In this document: piece after piece, positions 33,520 through 45,939 of the stretch | Layout: every line of letters starts with the position of its first letter | How positions within the stretch are numbered: position 1 is the stretch's first letter | Source of the DNA: Cycas panzhihuaensis | Lineage: Eukaryota > Cycadophyta | Assembly (NCBI GenBank): GCA_023213395.1 | Contig: CM041465.1 | Span: forward strand, 108,569,741 to 108,633,740 | DNA length: 64,000 nt | Direction: 5' to 3' | The notes under the pieces: model-generated | The model's database searches: none | Seen by the model: only the letters and a program-made list of their open reading frames with translations | What the model was told of the DNA's origin: nothing | Program-made: the position numbers and the translations under genes

Positions 33520-33960
33520 TTGCATTTGAATTATAAAAAAGAAAAATAGCTCAAGCACCAATCCTTAGATTGTCAAATTAGGATAAGTCATTTCATGTAT
33601 ATGTTGATACCTCTTTATTTACTATCAGATGTCTACTAACACAACCAGAAGACAATAAAATAGACTTGCTAATTTATTTCATAAGCTAGAAATTAATAGA
33701 TTCAAAAAAGAACTACTCAGTGACAAAATGGGAAGGCTAGGGCATGGTATATGCTCTCTAAAAATTTAGATATTATTTGTTGGCTAACCTCTTTATTTTC
33801 TTTGTAAATCATTAGGCCCTTCAATATTTAATCGATAAACCCATAGTACAAGGGAGAATCAGTAGGTGGCTCATGTTGTTCCAAGAATTCAATTTTAAAA
33901 TTATAGTGAAAAGGCATCAAGCATATAATTCTAGATTTGTTGTTAAGGGAAGTGGAGGGA
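33520..33960 (+). pseudogene. Gypsy C RNase H
   Basis: Motifs are SFHVYVDTSLFTI (first Asp), KNYSVTKWEG (Glu region), and FRYYLLANLFIFFVNH (final Asp changed to Asn), then LIDKPIVQGRISRWLMLFQ. These are standard Ty3/gypsy RNase H signatures. The Ty3-type VDHQAL..L..KP form differs from the VQSDPLRYLL form in the E family. Confidence 0.75.
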
Positions 33961-34129
33961 GAACTGACAATAGGAATTCATGATGATTCCCTAGATATAG
34001 AACTATTCTCCATCAAAGTAATTCCTAAATAGTATGAGGATATTACACAATACTTGGAAATAGGATAAACACTGAGGGGAATGGAATGAAAAGAATGACA
34101 AAGTTTTATTAGAAAAACCTTTCCTCTAG

Positions 34130-34270
34130 GGAATATTATACAAGATGGGACTAAATCAAGTCTTAAGAAGGTGCATAATGGAACATGAAGTCAAGGTTTC
34201 CATTAGAGAATCTCACAATATAGCCTCAATGAGACATCTATTGAGCAAATTAGGTCCTAATAACTAGAAA
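34130..34270 (+). pseudogene. Gypsy C integrase zinc-binding start, truncated
   Basis: The reading LNQVLRRCIMEHEVKVSI then RESHNIASMRHLLSKLG fits the start of the H2C2 module (VLRRCV..HE and H....GGH). It is cut at 34303 by the copia LTR. Confidence 0.55.
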
Positions 34271-34303
34271 CTACCACCAAGATCTAATCTATTTTGCAAC
34301 TAG

Positions 34304-34896
34304 TGATAAGAATTAAAACTAAAATTTAACATGTAAGTTCTTACACAAGAGATAAAACAATAAATAAATTAGAAAGATATAACATCATATATATACCAAA
34401 TATAATGTGGTAAAACCATAGCAGTGTGCTAGGTAAACATCCACACAGGAAAGGTATCGATCTTTATTATTTAAGAATGGAGAAATGTATATAATCTACA
34501 ATAGAATACTCATAGCAACAACAACTAGCCATCTAACTCCTTATAGTATATCTAATATATTGAATACTATCATCATAATAAAAAAGCACCCTAAATTAGG
34601 CTATATGAGAGTCATAGAAGGCACAAATCTTGCCTATAGAATCTAGGATATTTTGAATGAATGACCCCGATTCTCTTTATAATTTAGTATGTTTTATAGT
34701 ACTATTCTTTTGGGTTGGGGGTTACCACCCCCAAACTCCCTCTTTGCAGGTAGGGGGTTCTGGTGCCCCTCATACCCCCTAGCCAAATGGGACTTCTTCT
34801 CCCCTTGGATCCCCCTACAAAAGTTGAGGAGGGAAACCATACTGCTAATCTGTCAAAATTTTTACCTCTTAAACATTATTTTCATATTATCTAACA
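34304..34896 (-). repeat. 3' LTR of copia element
   Basis: On the minus strand GGTGGAGAT (polypurine tract, 34897-34907) is followed by TGTTAGATAATATG at 34896, the usual copia 3' LTR opening. The far end is less certain: TGATAAG at 34304 gives 593 bp with TG...CA ends, while TGTAAG at 34332 would give 565 bp. Confidence 0.65.
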
Positions 34897-34959
34897 ATCT
34901 CCACCTTGATAATAATTTACCTAATACCTTTCCTAGGCCATTCATCACATTTCCTTCAA

Positions 34960-36580
34960 ACCAAGAGTATTAATTTTGTAAACATGTCAGCATAATTCTA
35001 TTTTGTATTAACTTTCTCAAGTATCACTCTACCTACTTCTATAACTTTTCTAGCGAAATAGCACTTAAGAGTAATATGATTTGTTCTACTATGACAAGCT
35101 TGATTCTTTGCTAAGTAAATGATACTTTCACTATTAGAAAATACCTTTTCCTTTTTCTATTTCCTTCCAAGCTCAACCAATAGACCCTATAACTAGATTG
35201 TGTCCTTACAAGGATGTGTTGTAGTAACATATTCTATTTTTGTAGTTGATAATAGAATTGTACTCTATAATTTTGACATCTAACTAACCAAACCATTTAC
35301 AAGAAAACATATAACCCAAAGTAGACCTTGTCTTATCCAAATCTCCTGCAAAGTTTGAATCAACATGCTCACAAACATGATTATATGCACCACTAAAGGT
35401 GATGCAATAGTCACTTGTACATCTCAAATATCGAAGCACCCATTTCACTACTACCCAATATTCCTTTCCTATATTTTCTATAAACCTACTAACTACATCG
35501 ACTGCATGTAAAATGTCAGGTCTTGTACATATCATAGCATACATCAAACTTCCTACTACACTAGCATAAGGTACAAGATATATAATTATTTTCTGTTTTA
35601 TTATTAGGACTCATACTCGAAGAAATCTTAAAATGGGAAGCTAATGTGATACTAACTAGTTTCACATTTGCTATACTAAATCAGGTTACCACTTTCCATA
35701 TATATTTCTACTGTGGTAACCATAGCTTACCATTTTTCCTATCTCTATACCTAAGATTTATTTTCTAGCTCATAGATCCTTCATATTAAAAGTTCTAACC
35801 AATTGAGCCTTTAACTTATTGATTTCTGTCATACTCTTATTTTCAACTAGCATGTCGTTAATATATAACACCAAGATAATGAATAAGAGTAAACACAATA
35901 ATCATACTAACTTCTTTTAAAATTTTAGCTCTCCATAAAGGCATCAAACTTCCTTTACCATTGCTTGGGTGATTGCTTTAGGGCATACAATGATTTTTTA
36001 AGCCTACAAATAAATCTTTTTCTACCATCCCATGAAAACCCTTCTAACTAATCCATATAGATCTCTTTATCTGAATCTCCATATAAAAAAGTTAATTTTA
36101 TATCTAACTACTTCAACTCTAAATCAAGAGAAGCTACTAATTCTAATAGAACCTAAATTGAAACAAGTTTAATAATTAGTAAAGAGATCTCATAAAAATT
36201 AATGCATGCTTTCTGTGCAAAGCCTACAGCCACTAGTCTTTACGTATATTTGTCAATCTTTCTATCTACATCTATTTTCTTCTTAAAAATCCAGTTGTAA
36301 CCAATAATCTTCCTACCATGTAGAAGTTCTACCAAGTCCAATGAATTATTTTTCTTTAAAGATCTATCACTTCTTGCATAGCCCTCTTCCACTTCTCACT
36401 ATGGATATCATATGCTACTTTTTAATAGCATGTAAGCTCACCATCATTAGAAACTAAATCAATAGAAATAGAAAGGTTATACTTATCAAGTGGATGACTG
36501 ACTCATGTAGATTTTCTAATAATTAGTGGAGGAGTATCCACATACTCCTATAAATTTATTGTAGATTCATATTTAGAAAG
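34960..36580 (-). pseudogene. Ty1/copia pol (RT-RNase H half)
   Basis: This minus-strand copia polyprotein has the RT motifs RLKKSLYALKQSP-like residues, FIILVLYINDMLVENKS (the YVDDML box with Val-Asp changed to Ile-Asn), INKLKAQLVRTFNMKDL and, in the RNase H, MMYAMICTRPDILHAVDVVS, WVLRYLRCTSDYCI and HVDSNFAGDLDKTRSTLGY. The N-terminal Gag, protease and integrase parts are missing because the E2 LTR begins at 36581. Scattered stops and shifts show an old copy. Confidence 0.88.
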
Positions 36581-39333
36581 TGGAACCACATCTACGGGAT
36601 CGTCACTATGGTTGATAGGAATTGAGGTGGTCAATAGCTAATGCTGGGGGTATGGATGGAAACTTATAAGCAAGAGGGAACACCACACAGGGTGTCTATG
36701 CACCAAAGCATGAGTTTAGGATCCGCGAATGGCATCCAACTTCCTTGGAGTAGCTTTCAAAGAGGAAGGTCCTCCTACCCTTGGATGGCTAGAAGGAAAG
36801 AGGAGAGACCCTCGAAGGAGGGGTTCCTATGGTAAAGGAACGTGAGACAAAAGAGTATAGGCAAAGGGCCTAGGACAAACGTAGGTAGGCTTCCCTTAGG
36901 TTAATTGGCCTAAAGCAAATCTAACCAAGGAAAGGGATGGGGAAAAGGGTGACTAAGGGCTACTCTCCCTCTCTCTCTTTTCTATTCAATAACAAAAGGT
37001 AAAGAGAAAAAGGGAACAAGTGTCTTATATGTATTCAAGTATGCAAGCTAAGTGAAGTGTAACTAAGGGTGCTTTCAGACTAGGTAGGAAAAAGAGGAAG
37101 GAATGCAGTCCTTACTATGCCCTTTTCCTATAAAAGTGAGCACACAACACACTTGTGCAAAGCAAATGTAAGTAGTTAGTTTATTACCCTTTTTACCTTT
37201 ATGTGATCTATTAAGCAAATGCAATAGATACTAGATAAGAGCATAAAATGGAAATAGGTGGATGGAGAGAGAGGATGCATACTCGAGAAGTGTAGAAGTT
37301 AATGAAGAACCTCACTTATGCATAACATACGCCCTCTCACATATAGTTGGTGTGTAACCAAAATTGGTGTGGAAAACAGGGGCTTCCTTACCTTCTCTGT
37401 ACAAAAGATACACAGAGTGGGAAAAGAAAAAAATCGAGTAAATATAACAACAAGTGAATAAAGTAGAAGAGGAAAGAAGGGTAAAGGCTTACCCAGAGTC
37501 ATACGTTCTTCCTCTTCATGAACATTGCTTCAAACCTGCATCCACAAGAGGTTTTCCCTTCCAAGAAGGGGCTACAAAATACTATATAGGAAAAATATGA
37601 TATGAATGTTAAAATTTTATATTTTAGGTTAGTGTAACTACTACTAAAAATAATTATACTTTTCTTAAAGAAAGACCATACATACCAAGCAAGAAGGAAA
37701 GGGTAGCCTTAAGATGGAAAAACTCTCCATAAAAGGCTCTCCACGCATCCTCAAAATATAGCAAGGTGAAGGTTATGTGATAGTCTATAAGTAGCAAATA
37801 AGCATGGGGATGAATGATGCAGGACATAGGAGAGACGCTTAGGTAACAGAGTCGCTACGGACAGCGAATCGCCACGCAAGCCTCATCAAAGGTCTGAATG
37901 GATGCTGAGTAAGGTTAGGGGCATAGAGGAGGCCTAAAAGAAGAGTGTGTAGGCCTAGAATCAATGCAGCAAGGGCTGTGTATGCTAATATCCAGCGTAG
38001 GCTTGGATTCCACCCACTCCTAGTTAGCTCAAGGAAAGCATAGGAATAAGAGAGGAAGGATGGGAAGGGGTTTGCCCTTGGGGAGTAGGTCTAATTGGGA
38101 TGGATCCCACCTTAATACCTTCACCCAATCCTTATAATTCCTCTCCCATAGATTTCTTAAAGAAAACCAGTGGAGAAATGGGAAGGAAATCAAGGTATAT
38201 GAAGCTAAACATAAGGAAGAATAATCCTTTCTATAGCCATAGGATAAAAGAGAAGAAAAAATACACTTTCAAATAGGCTCTAATGGAGAAAATATATGCT
38301 AAAATATGAAAACAAGGTAAGGGGTACCTGTTGGGCTGACTTGAGGGTAGATCTACCCCTGCAACTAGTGAAGGAGGGTAGGTCCTACAAGGTTAGCAGG
38401 GTATTTCCCAAAGTGGAGCTGTAGAAGACACTTACTGGGTAAAATTGAGGTAGAACCAAAGAGATCTTGCTTGGAAATGCTTAGAGGAGGGTCTCCCACC
38501 ACGTGATAGAGCTACTACAAGCAGATCCTAAGCTAGAATGGTAGAAAACATAGAGTTGCAGGCGTACTTATGAAGGAGAGGAGGAAGAGAGCTAAATTAC
38601 AACAGTAGAACATGATGTTTGAGAGCCAAGAGATGTGAAATGAGGAACTTTTTGGGATATATACTCATCCCAACCCTAATTGAGCGATGAGGGTACAAAT
38701 AGGGTTGAGTTGGTCACTTATCCACATGGCAATTCCAGAAAAAAAGCAAGAATTACCACAACGGATAAGAAAAATAAAGTGCAATAGTCGTATAGTGGTA
38801 AACTTCATGGTATCGCTAAGTTTATAGCAGTGCAAGACCAGAATGCTAAAATAGGAATGGCCAAGGTTTTGTGAGCCCTAGAAAAAGGTGTAACAGGCCT
38901 AGGAGGGGTTGTCCCTCCTGTCCAAGTGGCTAGGGACAGTCCGAATGACATGTGAACTAGACGAAATGAGGCACCAAGAGCTAGAAATACCAGAAATGTC
39001 ATGATGGGGACATAGGATCAGGGTATGAGCAGATCATACCAACTAAGTAAAGCCTGAGATGATGTGGAGATGGTGCGAAGGGCCGTAGAGTGCCATGGGG
39101 ATGCCTACCTTATGGAAAGGTGGGTCACGCAGGTCGTCATAGGCTAAAAGTATGATAAGCAGCATGATCAAGTAGTAGATGCAAGGTGATCACACAAATG
39201 TGGCAGTCAATCTTGCAATGAGGTAATGCTTCTATCTACCTTTTCAAAGAGACAATAAAGGTGAAAAGGAAGAAGAATACATGTGCTTACCTGAGTCAAT
39301 TTATCCATATCCATTCCTGATAGCTGGGAAATA
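36581..39333 (-). repeat. 3' LTR of E2 (type II)
   Basis: On the minus strand it starts TATTTCCCAGCTATC at 39333 (TG changed to TA) and ends in GGTTCCA at 36581. It aligns with 50655-53416 and 56725-59355. The TATATA core is at 38657-38664, about 673 bp from the LTR start. The GGTACC-type palindrome is decayed near 38790-38835. Confidence 0.85.
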
Positions 39334-39346
39334 CTACCTCCTTGGC
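39334..39346 (-). other. Polypurine tract of E2
   Basis: On the minus strand GCCAAGGAGGTAG abuts the 3' LTR. E3 (53417-53429) and E4 (59356-59368) have CCAAGGGGGTAG at the same place. The tract primes plus-strand DNA synthesis. Confidence 0.65.
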
Positions 39347-39789
39347 AACAGAGTCTCATCGCTTAGAAACATGGTGCGATGGTGAATGCTGGAAACAAAA
39401 GAGTCAATAGTACATGTATATATATCAATCATAAGCATAATAAGAGCTAAGGATGCCAACGAGTGTCATAGAGGAATACGTAGATACGAGGACAGGGATG
39501 GAGACAACATAGGGGTTGTCCATGTGCCACCTAGGAATTGACTAGAAGTTAAGATAGACGAGGGGGATGCCCCCATCATAAGAGTGTAAGAGAGGTGCAT
39601 GATGATCTCAAGAGAAAGAGTAAGTGATCAAACCTGATGGTCACTGTAGTTTAACCTCATTAGTGGCTAGCTTTCACAGGTGCAAACGGATCGTAAAGTG
39701 AGATGCAAGATGGCCCGAGACTTGGGCAACAGGGTAATCAGGCAAGTCTCTCAAGGGCAATCAACAAGAAGGGGAAGGCAACGGTCAAG
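39347..39789 (-). other. E2 3' region between aRNH and polypurine tract
   Basis: It is homologous to 1-393, 53430-53867 and 59369-59690. No domain is recognised and the frames are broken. Confidence 0.5.
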
Positions 39790-40173
39790 GAATAGGTGGA
39801 CGAGGCTGTCTACCTCAGCATTGAGGGCCTGAGGGATGTGTCAGATGTCGACAGATTAGAAATAAGCCAATAGAGACCTAGTGGTTATAGTGAGGGCTCT
39901 TAGGTGTAGGCATCACACCTGGGAGACTTGGGTGAGATGGGACACCACCACCTGGGAGTCACAAAGAAGAACAATGGATTCGTGGTGAAAATGAAGTGCA
40001 TTAGTGAGGGCCTCGATAACGGTCATGTACTCGGCTTCGTTATTGGTGGCCTCAGCGAGGAAGATTCTAAAACGCAGGAAATCATGTCCGGAGGGGTCAC
40101 AAAGAATCCATGTGGCAGTAGAGGGGCCAGGATTACCACCGCTTCCATCGTTAGTAAAGATGAAGAGAGTCAT
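39790..40173 (-). pseudogene. aRNH, E2 copy
   Basis: The frame opens at an ATG at 40173 with MTLFIFTNDGSGGNPGPS (first Asp site reads Asn), keeps the Glu in EATNNEAEYMTVIEAL and the Asp in LLCDSQVVVSHL, and stops shortly after the QVSQV. The tail with NAEVDSLVHLF retains the last Asp after that stop. It is the clearest sign that an archaeal-type RNase H is meant, because G-G-x-x-x-N-P-G-P, NNEAEY and DSQ appear in order. Confidence 0.85.
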
Positions 40174-40880
40174 AAGTGAGGAGAAAAAATGTCTCAGTAA
40201 AGAAAATATGTAATAAAGTCAAATTTGAAGAGTAAAGATGGCTCGTATGGCTAGCAATGGTGTCCACGAAGGGTAGGAGGACCCAGCAATGAGGCTACCC
40301 GAGGACAGGAGTAGACTATCCAACCACTGGCAGAGAGTGGATGGCGAGAAGACCATCCTGCGGTGCCAAAGGTTGCTTAAGAAAGCAAAGAGAGATCCCA
40401 AGCAGAGGGAGCATTCCCTTTGGAGACCCTAGGGGTAGGAACAGGCTATAAAAATAAGTCCAGGATGATGAAAGGATCCAAATTAATATAAACTTAGGTA
40501 TGCACGGGAGTGACACATAAAACGAGACAGAAGGGCCTTGGCAAAAATGCATCAACAAGGTGCCATAAATGCACCTGAAGGAATGAGAAAAATAGAAGCT
40601 ATGGAAGCACAATGGGAAATAGGTCTAGAAGGCAATGATGATCAGGGATAAGAGATGGTCTTGAGGACTGTCTCGAATGTAAAACTGAAGAAAGTGCTTA
40701 TCGGGGCCCCTACATATATAAGGAAACTGATGAAAATAGGATTCATTTTCACAGGCTCACGAACGAATTCATAGCCCTCCCCTTATGAAGCAGAGCGCCA
40801 CCCAACTGTGGAGGCACGCGAAGGGAGATCTAACCGTTAGATCAAGACTGGGAGATAGCCATTGGGATGAGGGCAAGGAG
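40174..40880. promoter_or_regulatory. Divergent spacer of E2 with TATA box
   Basis: This is homologous to 776-1462. It has TATATAA at 40715-40721 for the plus strand. No coding is recognised. The CAG just upstream of the aRNH start in E1 and E4 is not present in E2. Confidence 0.5.
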
Positions 40881-41393
40881 ATGGCGACGGCACGGCTGGA
40901 CCCAATCAGTGGATCATCGAAACCCAAACCCATATGATCAATTAAAATTTGTTACTTTCCATTACTTTTTAGTGTAGTTTTGGGCCCCATATGGGCAAGA
41001 AAAGATCTCCCGGAGTCTAAACTAGACCCAAAGAGAGGTGGGACTAGGGCATTAGGTATCCCTAGTCCCAGTGGGCTTGGCCATGGCCTGCTTGGGAAAA
41101 AAATTTATGTTTTTGGGTGGGAAACTGCCCCCTCTTTTGGGCGGGTTGACATTCATAGCACGGCAAAGATCGCGATGCCATATTCTTTGCCACAGAGCCC
41201 CGATCGCCACAGGACCCAGGCCAAACACCACAGTACCGTGAAGTTTGGCAAGGTGTGAACATAGACCTAATGAAAAAATAAAGGAGGGGGGCTATGGGCC
41301 CCTAAATCTTGACCAAATGAGGCCAAGGGACAGTCTAGGGGACAGAGGGATGAGCATGGGTCAGGATCTAGCTAGTTTCATGGTGTTTTGTAG
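40881..41393 (+). other. First exon and intron region of E2 PMD gene
   Basis: ATGGCGACGGCACG at 40881 matches the E1 first exon, but its donor is ATCAGT, so splicing there would be impaired. The ESKLDPKRGG peptide lies at about 41012-41041. The palindrome counterpart is at about 41222-41250 and the 3' splice site TTTTGTAG ends at 41393. Confidence 0.45.
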
Positions 41394-42576
41394 GTGGTGA
41401 TCACGGTGGAGAACCGCGAAAACATTGACATGGCAATGTTGAGTTTTATCAAGATGATGTCCCATGAGGACAGGTAGATCTTAGCAAGGTGTGGCTTGTT
41501 GAAGGTCACAAGGACACCTTAGTACACATTAGACTAGAGGTTATTAGTGGATATTATGTTGCATTGGGATAGACAGAGGCATGTCTTCCACCTACCCCAA
41601 GTGGGGGATGTCTCAGTGACACCGAGTGACATTCAAAGGATACTAGGGATGCTAGTGACAGGGAGGCCAACATCACTAGGGACGCTGCCTAGCAATGAGG
41701 CAGCACACAATGAGGCAACAAATTTCTTCACTAGGTGGGAGATGCGAGGGATACCTCTCTAGAGTATGGTTATGTCAGTGATTTCTCATGTGAGGAAATT
41801 GATCACATTATGTATTTTATTCTAGATATCCTAGAAACAGAACTATAAGGATATATTAGGTGGTTGGATGGATGTGGTACAGAGGTGTGAGGCTGGAGAG
41901 AGGCTTGATTGGGCCACCCTCATAGCGATGAACCTCGTCGATCAACTAGACACTATTTGGGTGGTAAGGAAGGGTGGCCTATCATATAGTACCCTTCCGC
42001 AATATTAGTTTTTTGACCACTTTGGAGCAGTGGCACCGACAAAGGGACCACAACCCATCTTAGAGTGGACCCTGATGGTTCATAGACGGCAGACCAGATT
42101 TAGAGGGACCGAGGACTAGGAACATATTCGTTGCTTGGTCGAGGCCACATCACTGGACCTCCTCACTATGACTAACTATATATCAAATCTATATAGAGTA
42201 GTGAGGTAGGACAATGATGATGAGGCAGGCAGGGTAAAAGTTACCCTAGGAGACGATGGTGGAGATAGAGGCGATGGAGGTGATGGGGCTAGTGCATCAC
42301 AAGTTACAGGAGAGGTAGGCCCATCAGCGACCGCAAGAGGAGAGGCGGGCCCTTCAGGAGCTATATAGAGGAGTAGGGGCCTAGTGACACATGCCTACAT
42401 GTTACGAATTATAGAGAGGTCTAGGGAGGTAGCCACACCAGTGGAGGGAGTGATAGGTGCCCTAATGGCTGAGGTGATTTCTAAGGAGGTACTAGAGGAG
42501 GAGGAGGTACCAGCGGCTAGGGGAGTGCCTGGGGTAGAGGCCATCACCCGAGTCTAGGAGCCAGCAGCCACACCAG
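41394..42576 (+). pseudogene. PMD exon of antisense gene, E2 copy
   Basis: It opens VVITVENRENIDMAMLSF, then HWDRQRHVFHLPQVGDVSV, SDIQRILGMLVTGRPTSLG and LPSNEAAHNEA, which are classical PMD signatures (H-x-F-x-LP-x-GD, LG-x-x-V-x-GRP). Later GGWMDVVQRCEAGERLDWAT and LSYSTLPQY match E1 and E3. The second half is Gly/Asp- and GPS-rich, then Glu-rich (EVLEEEEVPAA). Stops occur at Trp and Gln codons of the other copies. It ends at a GTGAGA donor. Confidence 0.82.
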
Positions 42577-42690
42577 GTGAGACACTACCTTCTCCTATTG
42601 TTCGTTGATAGCTAGATGCCCATATGTAGTTTGATTTTGGTTTAATATATGTTTGGATATGTACTAATGTATGACGTGTTGGGTTTGTAG
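42577..42690 (+). other. Phase-1 intron in E2 PMD gene
   Basis: Donor CCAG|GTGAGA and acceptor GGTTTGTAG agree in position and phase with 3158-3261 in E1, and both split the same Gly codon. Confidence 0.65.
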
Positions 42691-43290
42691 GTATAGTAGA
42701 GATCTAGTGGTTGGTAAAGGTAGTATTCTGGGAGATGTTCCCCTGGGCTTATGCTTAGGGGCAACCTCCCATCTAGGCAGGGGACGAGCCTAGATTAGTA
42801 GGTGCCCATACAGTAGCACCTGTTGGTGAGTGAGAGGGATATTTGGACCTCAAATTCCCAGGAGTACGAGGCACGTGTGGGTTACCTTCAGGCAGAGCTA
42901 GACACGACATGGGTTGAGAGGGATAACCTACGGAGCTAGGTATAGGCACTAGAGGCTCAGGGAGGAGCCAAAGGGGACGTAGAGAGCCACATCGAGATGG
43001 CCATGATGGAGGAGTGTCTCCAGGGGATGGAGGAGAGGCTCCATAGAGTAGAGGGAGATTGAGATTGTATCCAAGCCTGATATAATTGACTAGTGGACAA
43101 GGTGGCCTCGAGATCGTCGTGGAGCAGGACATATACCCATATGGTAGCGGCGACCCCCAGGAGGCCACGGGACGAGGGGAGCGAGGCAGAGAGCTCCCGG
43201 AGGTGCAGGAGGAGCCTAAGAGGTATGTGGTCCCTAGGAGAAGGATCACATAGGCCAAGAGATGATGCCCTAGGGGTGGGGCAATAGTAG
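42691..43290 (+). pseudogene. Coiled-coil-like exon of E2 PMD gene
   Basis: The frame reads GIVEI, VVFWEMFPWAYA and AGDEPRLVGAH, parallel to E1 EAVVREIFPQVYAEG and AGDEPRAAGAQ, and ends with GERGRELPEVQEEP and YVVPRRRIT. Charged heptad-like residues lie in the middle. Several stops are present. The long minus-strand frames at 42773-43361 are shadows of this G/C-rich exon. Confidence 0.5.
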
Positions 43291-44024
43291 AGTAGAGTGT
43301 AGGAGTTTTGTTTGAGACAAGGGAAAGCACAAACCTCCAAGGAGTCACCAAATGTAGTCACATGATTGTACGCCTCCCTACAAGGATTTTGGCTTCCTAC
43401 AGATGATGTACCATATCAGTTGTACGGTATGACATATCATGATTATTTTTATGTATATAAACGTGGTGATTGATACCCCATTTAATGTATGATAATGTGT
43501 ATCATAACATATGATGGATGATGTTTGTTTATATTTACATGTTTATGTATGTATGTGTATTAGGGTATACAAATGCACGATGGTATGGTTAATGATGTTT
43601 TATGCTAATTATTGTATGATTTTGTGCTATGATATTTGTTCGCATTATACATATTTCCTTTCATGCAGGGCCATATTCCTAGTAGAGGCATACATGATTA
43701 CCATGAGCAGTGGCGATAAGTACATGCGAGGCCAGGAGATAAGACAACACACATGTCCACATGGGAGCATATTAGAATATGCAAAGGAAATGCCCATCAA
43801 GAGGAAGTAATGACACTCCAACATGTCATCTTAATTGGGGAAGATGCCCAAATAGGAGGACAATGTCCTCAGGAAAATGGGAACAAGGGTTTCACAGGAG
43901 GAACCCAAAAGGAACGAGAGAGCCACCCTAAGTCGTCATCCTGCCTATGGCTAGGAGGAATGGGAACAAGCTTAGGATGGCAGTTTAGGCTCATTTTAGA
44001 GTGTGGAAAAAGACAATGAAGAAA
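43291..44024. other. Convergent spacer between E2 PMD gene and INT
   Basis: This is AT-rich, with a T-rich tract ending in CAG at 43668 that could be one more acceptor. The downstream small frames (43511-44019) do not agree in frame with E1. It holds the presumed 3' end of the antisense transcript. Confidence 0.4.
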
Positions 44025-45164
44025 TTATGTATAGAATTTTTTGAGGAATTTCCCATTAACAACTTTTTCAAATTTGAGGCCCTCCAAGGTGGTGATCCTA
44101 TAAGCATCGTTATCGAGACTCTCGAGAATGACAAAGGGACTGATCTATTTGGGTCTGAATTTGGTCAAGCGGTCATGAAGATATTCCAGCTTATAGACAT
44201 GTTCCCCAAGATACAGAGGACAAGAACAAAGGTGCTTATCGTAAGTCCTTTACAATTGGTCTTTGGATGCGAGATTAGCCTGGTAAGTGGCTAAATGTCT
44301 CTCATCTAAAGCCTTGAGATCTAGGAGACGAGCCTAACGAATAGACTCCTCATTGATAAGACCTTAAAGAGAAACTCATAGAGAGGGGATCTCCACTTCA
44401 AATGGGAGTACCACCTTAGTTTTGTAAACTAGGGAGAATGGAGTCATTCCCGTAACCACATGGATAGAGGTACGATAGGCCCATAAGACGGAAGGGAATT
44501 GGAGGTGCCAATCTCTCTAAGATTGAGCAATAGTTTTCTTTAGGATGTTGATGAGAGTTTTGTTGAATGATTCAACCTAACCATTTGCTTGGGGGTAATA
44601 AGGAGAAGAGGCTTTATGAGAGATCTTGAATTTATCACAAAGTTCATCCATCTCGTTATTACAAAAAAGGGTTTCGTTGTCTATAATCAAGACATCTAGA
44701 ATCCCAAAGCGGCAAATGATATGCTGGTAGACAAAAGTGGCTATCGTCTTGCCAGGGGTAGTGATCAAGGGAATGGCTTCCATCCATTTAGTGAAGTACT
44801 CTATGGCAGTCAAAATGAACTTATGTTGCGATGAAGCAGGTGGTGATATGGCCCCAATGAGGTCCAAGCCCCATTGGGAGAAGGGCCATGGTGATATGAT
44901 AGGATGAAGAGCTTAAGAAGGCACGTGGGATATGTTGGTGTACTCTTAACATCGCCAACATCTCAAGACATAGGCATGGGTATCCTTAAAGAGGGACAAC
45001 CAATAGTAGCCCATACAAAGGATCCTCTGGGCCATGGATTGGCCCCTAAAGTGGCCCCCACAAATGCCATGGTGGTATTCACATAGTATCTGGTCCACTT
45101 TGTCAGGAGTGATGCTACGGAGGAGGATGCCGTCAAAGGATCTCTTGTACAATACTTCATCCAA
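44025..45164 (-). pseudogene. Integrase, E2
   Basis: The HHCC module starts with LYKRSFDGILLRS and CEYHHGICGGHF and ends with LRCWRC. The core has LTAIEYFTKWMEAIPL, VLIIDNETLFCNNEM (second Asp present) and PYYPQANG, then a stop before VESFNKT. As in E1, the first catalytic residue is Glu (AIEYF). The C-terminus ends LKKFYT before TAA at 44025-44027. Confidence 0.82.
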
Positions 45165-45900
45165 AAGGAAGTATTACCTAGCGGTGGTCTGAATACATGA
45201 CCTAACCTTGTTACTAGATTCTGGGTAGTACTACTATTGAGTAAGGTACTGTACGATGTCACTATACCACTCATTATCAATGAGTGGATGGGAAGGAGTA
45301 CCCTAAATAGTCAAGATAGACTCATCAGGAAGAGAGTCGTCAACGGGGGCATGGAACAACTTATGGATGGGGGCATTTGTAAGTTGTTCCGCCACTACCA
45401 TCCCTTTCTTCGATTTCCTATTAATGATGTGGAGATCGAATTCCTGAAGGAGGATGACCTAATGACTAGCCCTACTTATCAGGTTGGAATGGGTGAGTAA
45501 ATAATGTAAGGGATCAGATTGAACGATCACCTTAGTAGTGTTTCCGAGCAAGTAGTACCTAAACTTCTTGGTTGCATGAACTAAGGAGATGCATTCCTTC
45601 TCGACTGGAGAGTAGTTGAGTTCGACAAATACGAGCATGCAACTAATGAAGTAGATGGCCTTCTTAGTTCCTAAATCGTCCTCCTGGGTTAGCATAGCAC
45701 CCAAGGACTCATCGGTCACCGAGGTATATAGGATGAAGGGCCTATCAAAGTGAGGGGGCAGCAACGTCAGAGCGGAAGCAAGGGCTTCCTTAAGTCCTTC
45801 GTAAGCTTATTGGGCCTTAGCTGACCAAACAAATGGGGCTTCCTTCTTTAATAGGTTAGTAAGAGGTTTGGTGTTCACAGTGAAGTTTGCCAAGAAATAC
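45165..45900 (-). pseudogene. RNase H (pol) and connection to INT, E2
   Basis: Motifs YTSVTDESLGAMLTQEDD, SPVEKECISLVHATKKF and VQSDPLHYLLTHS carry all three visible acidic residues. The connection to INT contains no second RNase H. The sequence upstream at 45765-45900 holds the thumb-RH tether that is partly deleted in E1. Confidence 0.82.
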
Positions 45901-45939
45901 CTAAGGAATCCAAGCCTACCCAGAAATGACTTAATCTGT

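Larger units (their letters stand above)
29751..34303 (+). mobile_element. Gypsy C: plus-strand Ty3/gypsy element of a second type, truncated by copia
   Basis: Gag, zinc knuckles, protease, RT, RNase H and the start of INT follow in order on the plus strand, all riddled with stops. The sequence breaks off in the INT zinc-binding region where the copia 3' LTR begins. The remainder of INT should lie beyond the whole right-hand nest, outside the window. Confidence 0.8.

Noticed and set aside
34689-34973. 94-codon plus-strand frame
   Set aside because: It covers the copia LTR edge and polypurine tract in antisense; no supporting homology.
42773-43361. 192- and 134-codon minus-strand frames
   Set aside because: They are shadows of the PMD coiled-coil exon, which is supported by comparison with E1. 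Their Ser/Pro/Leu composition follows from the opposite strand.
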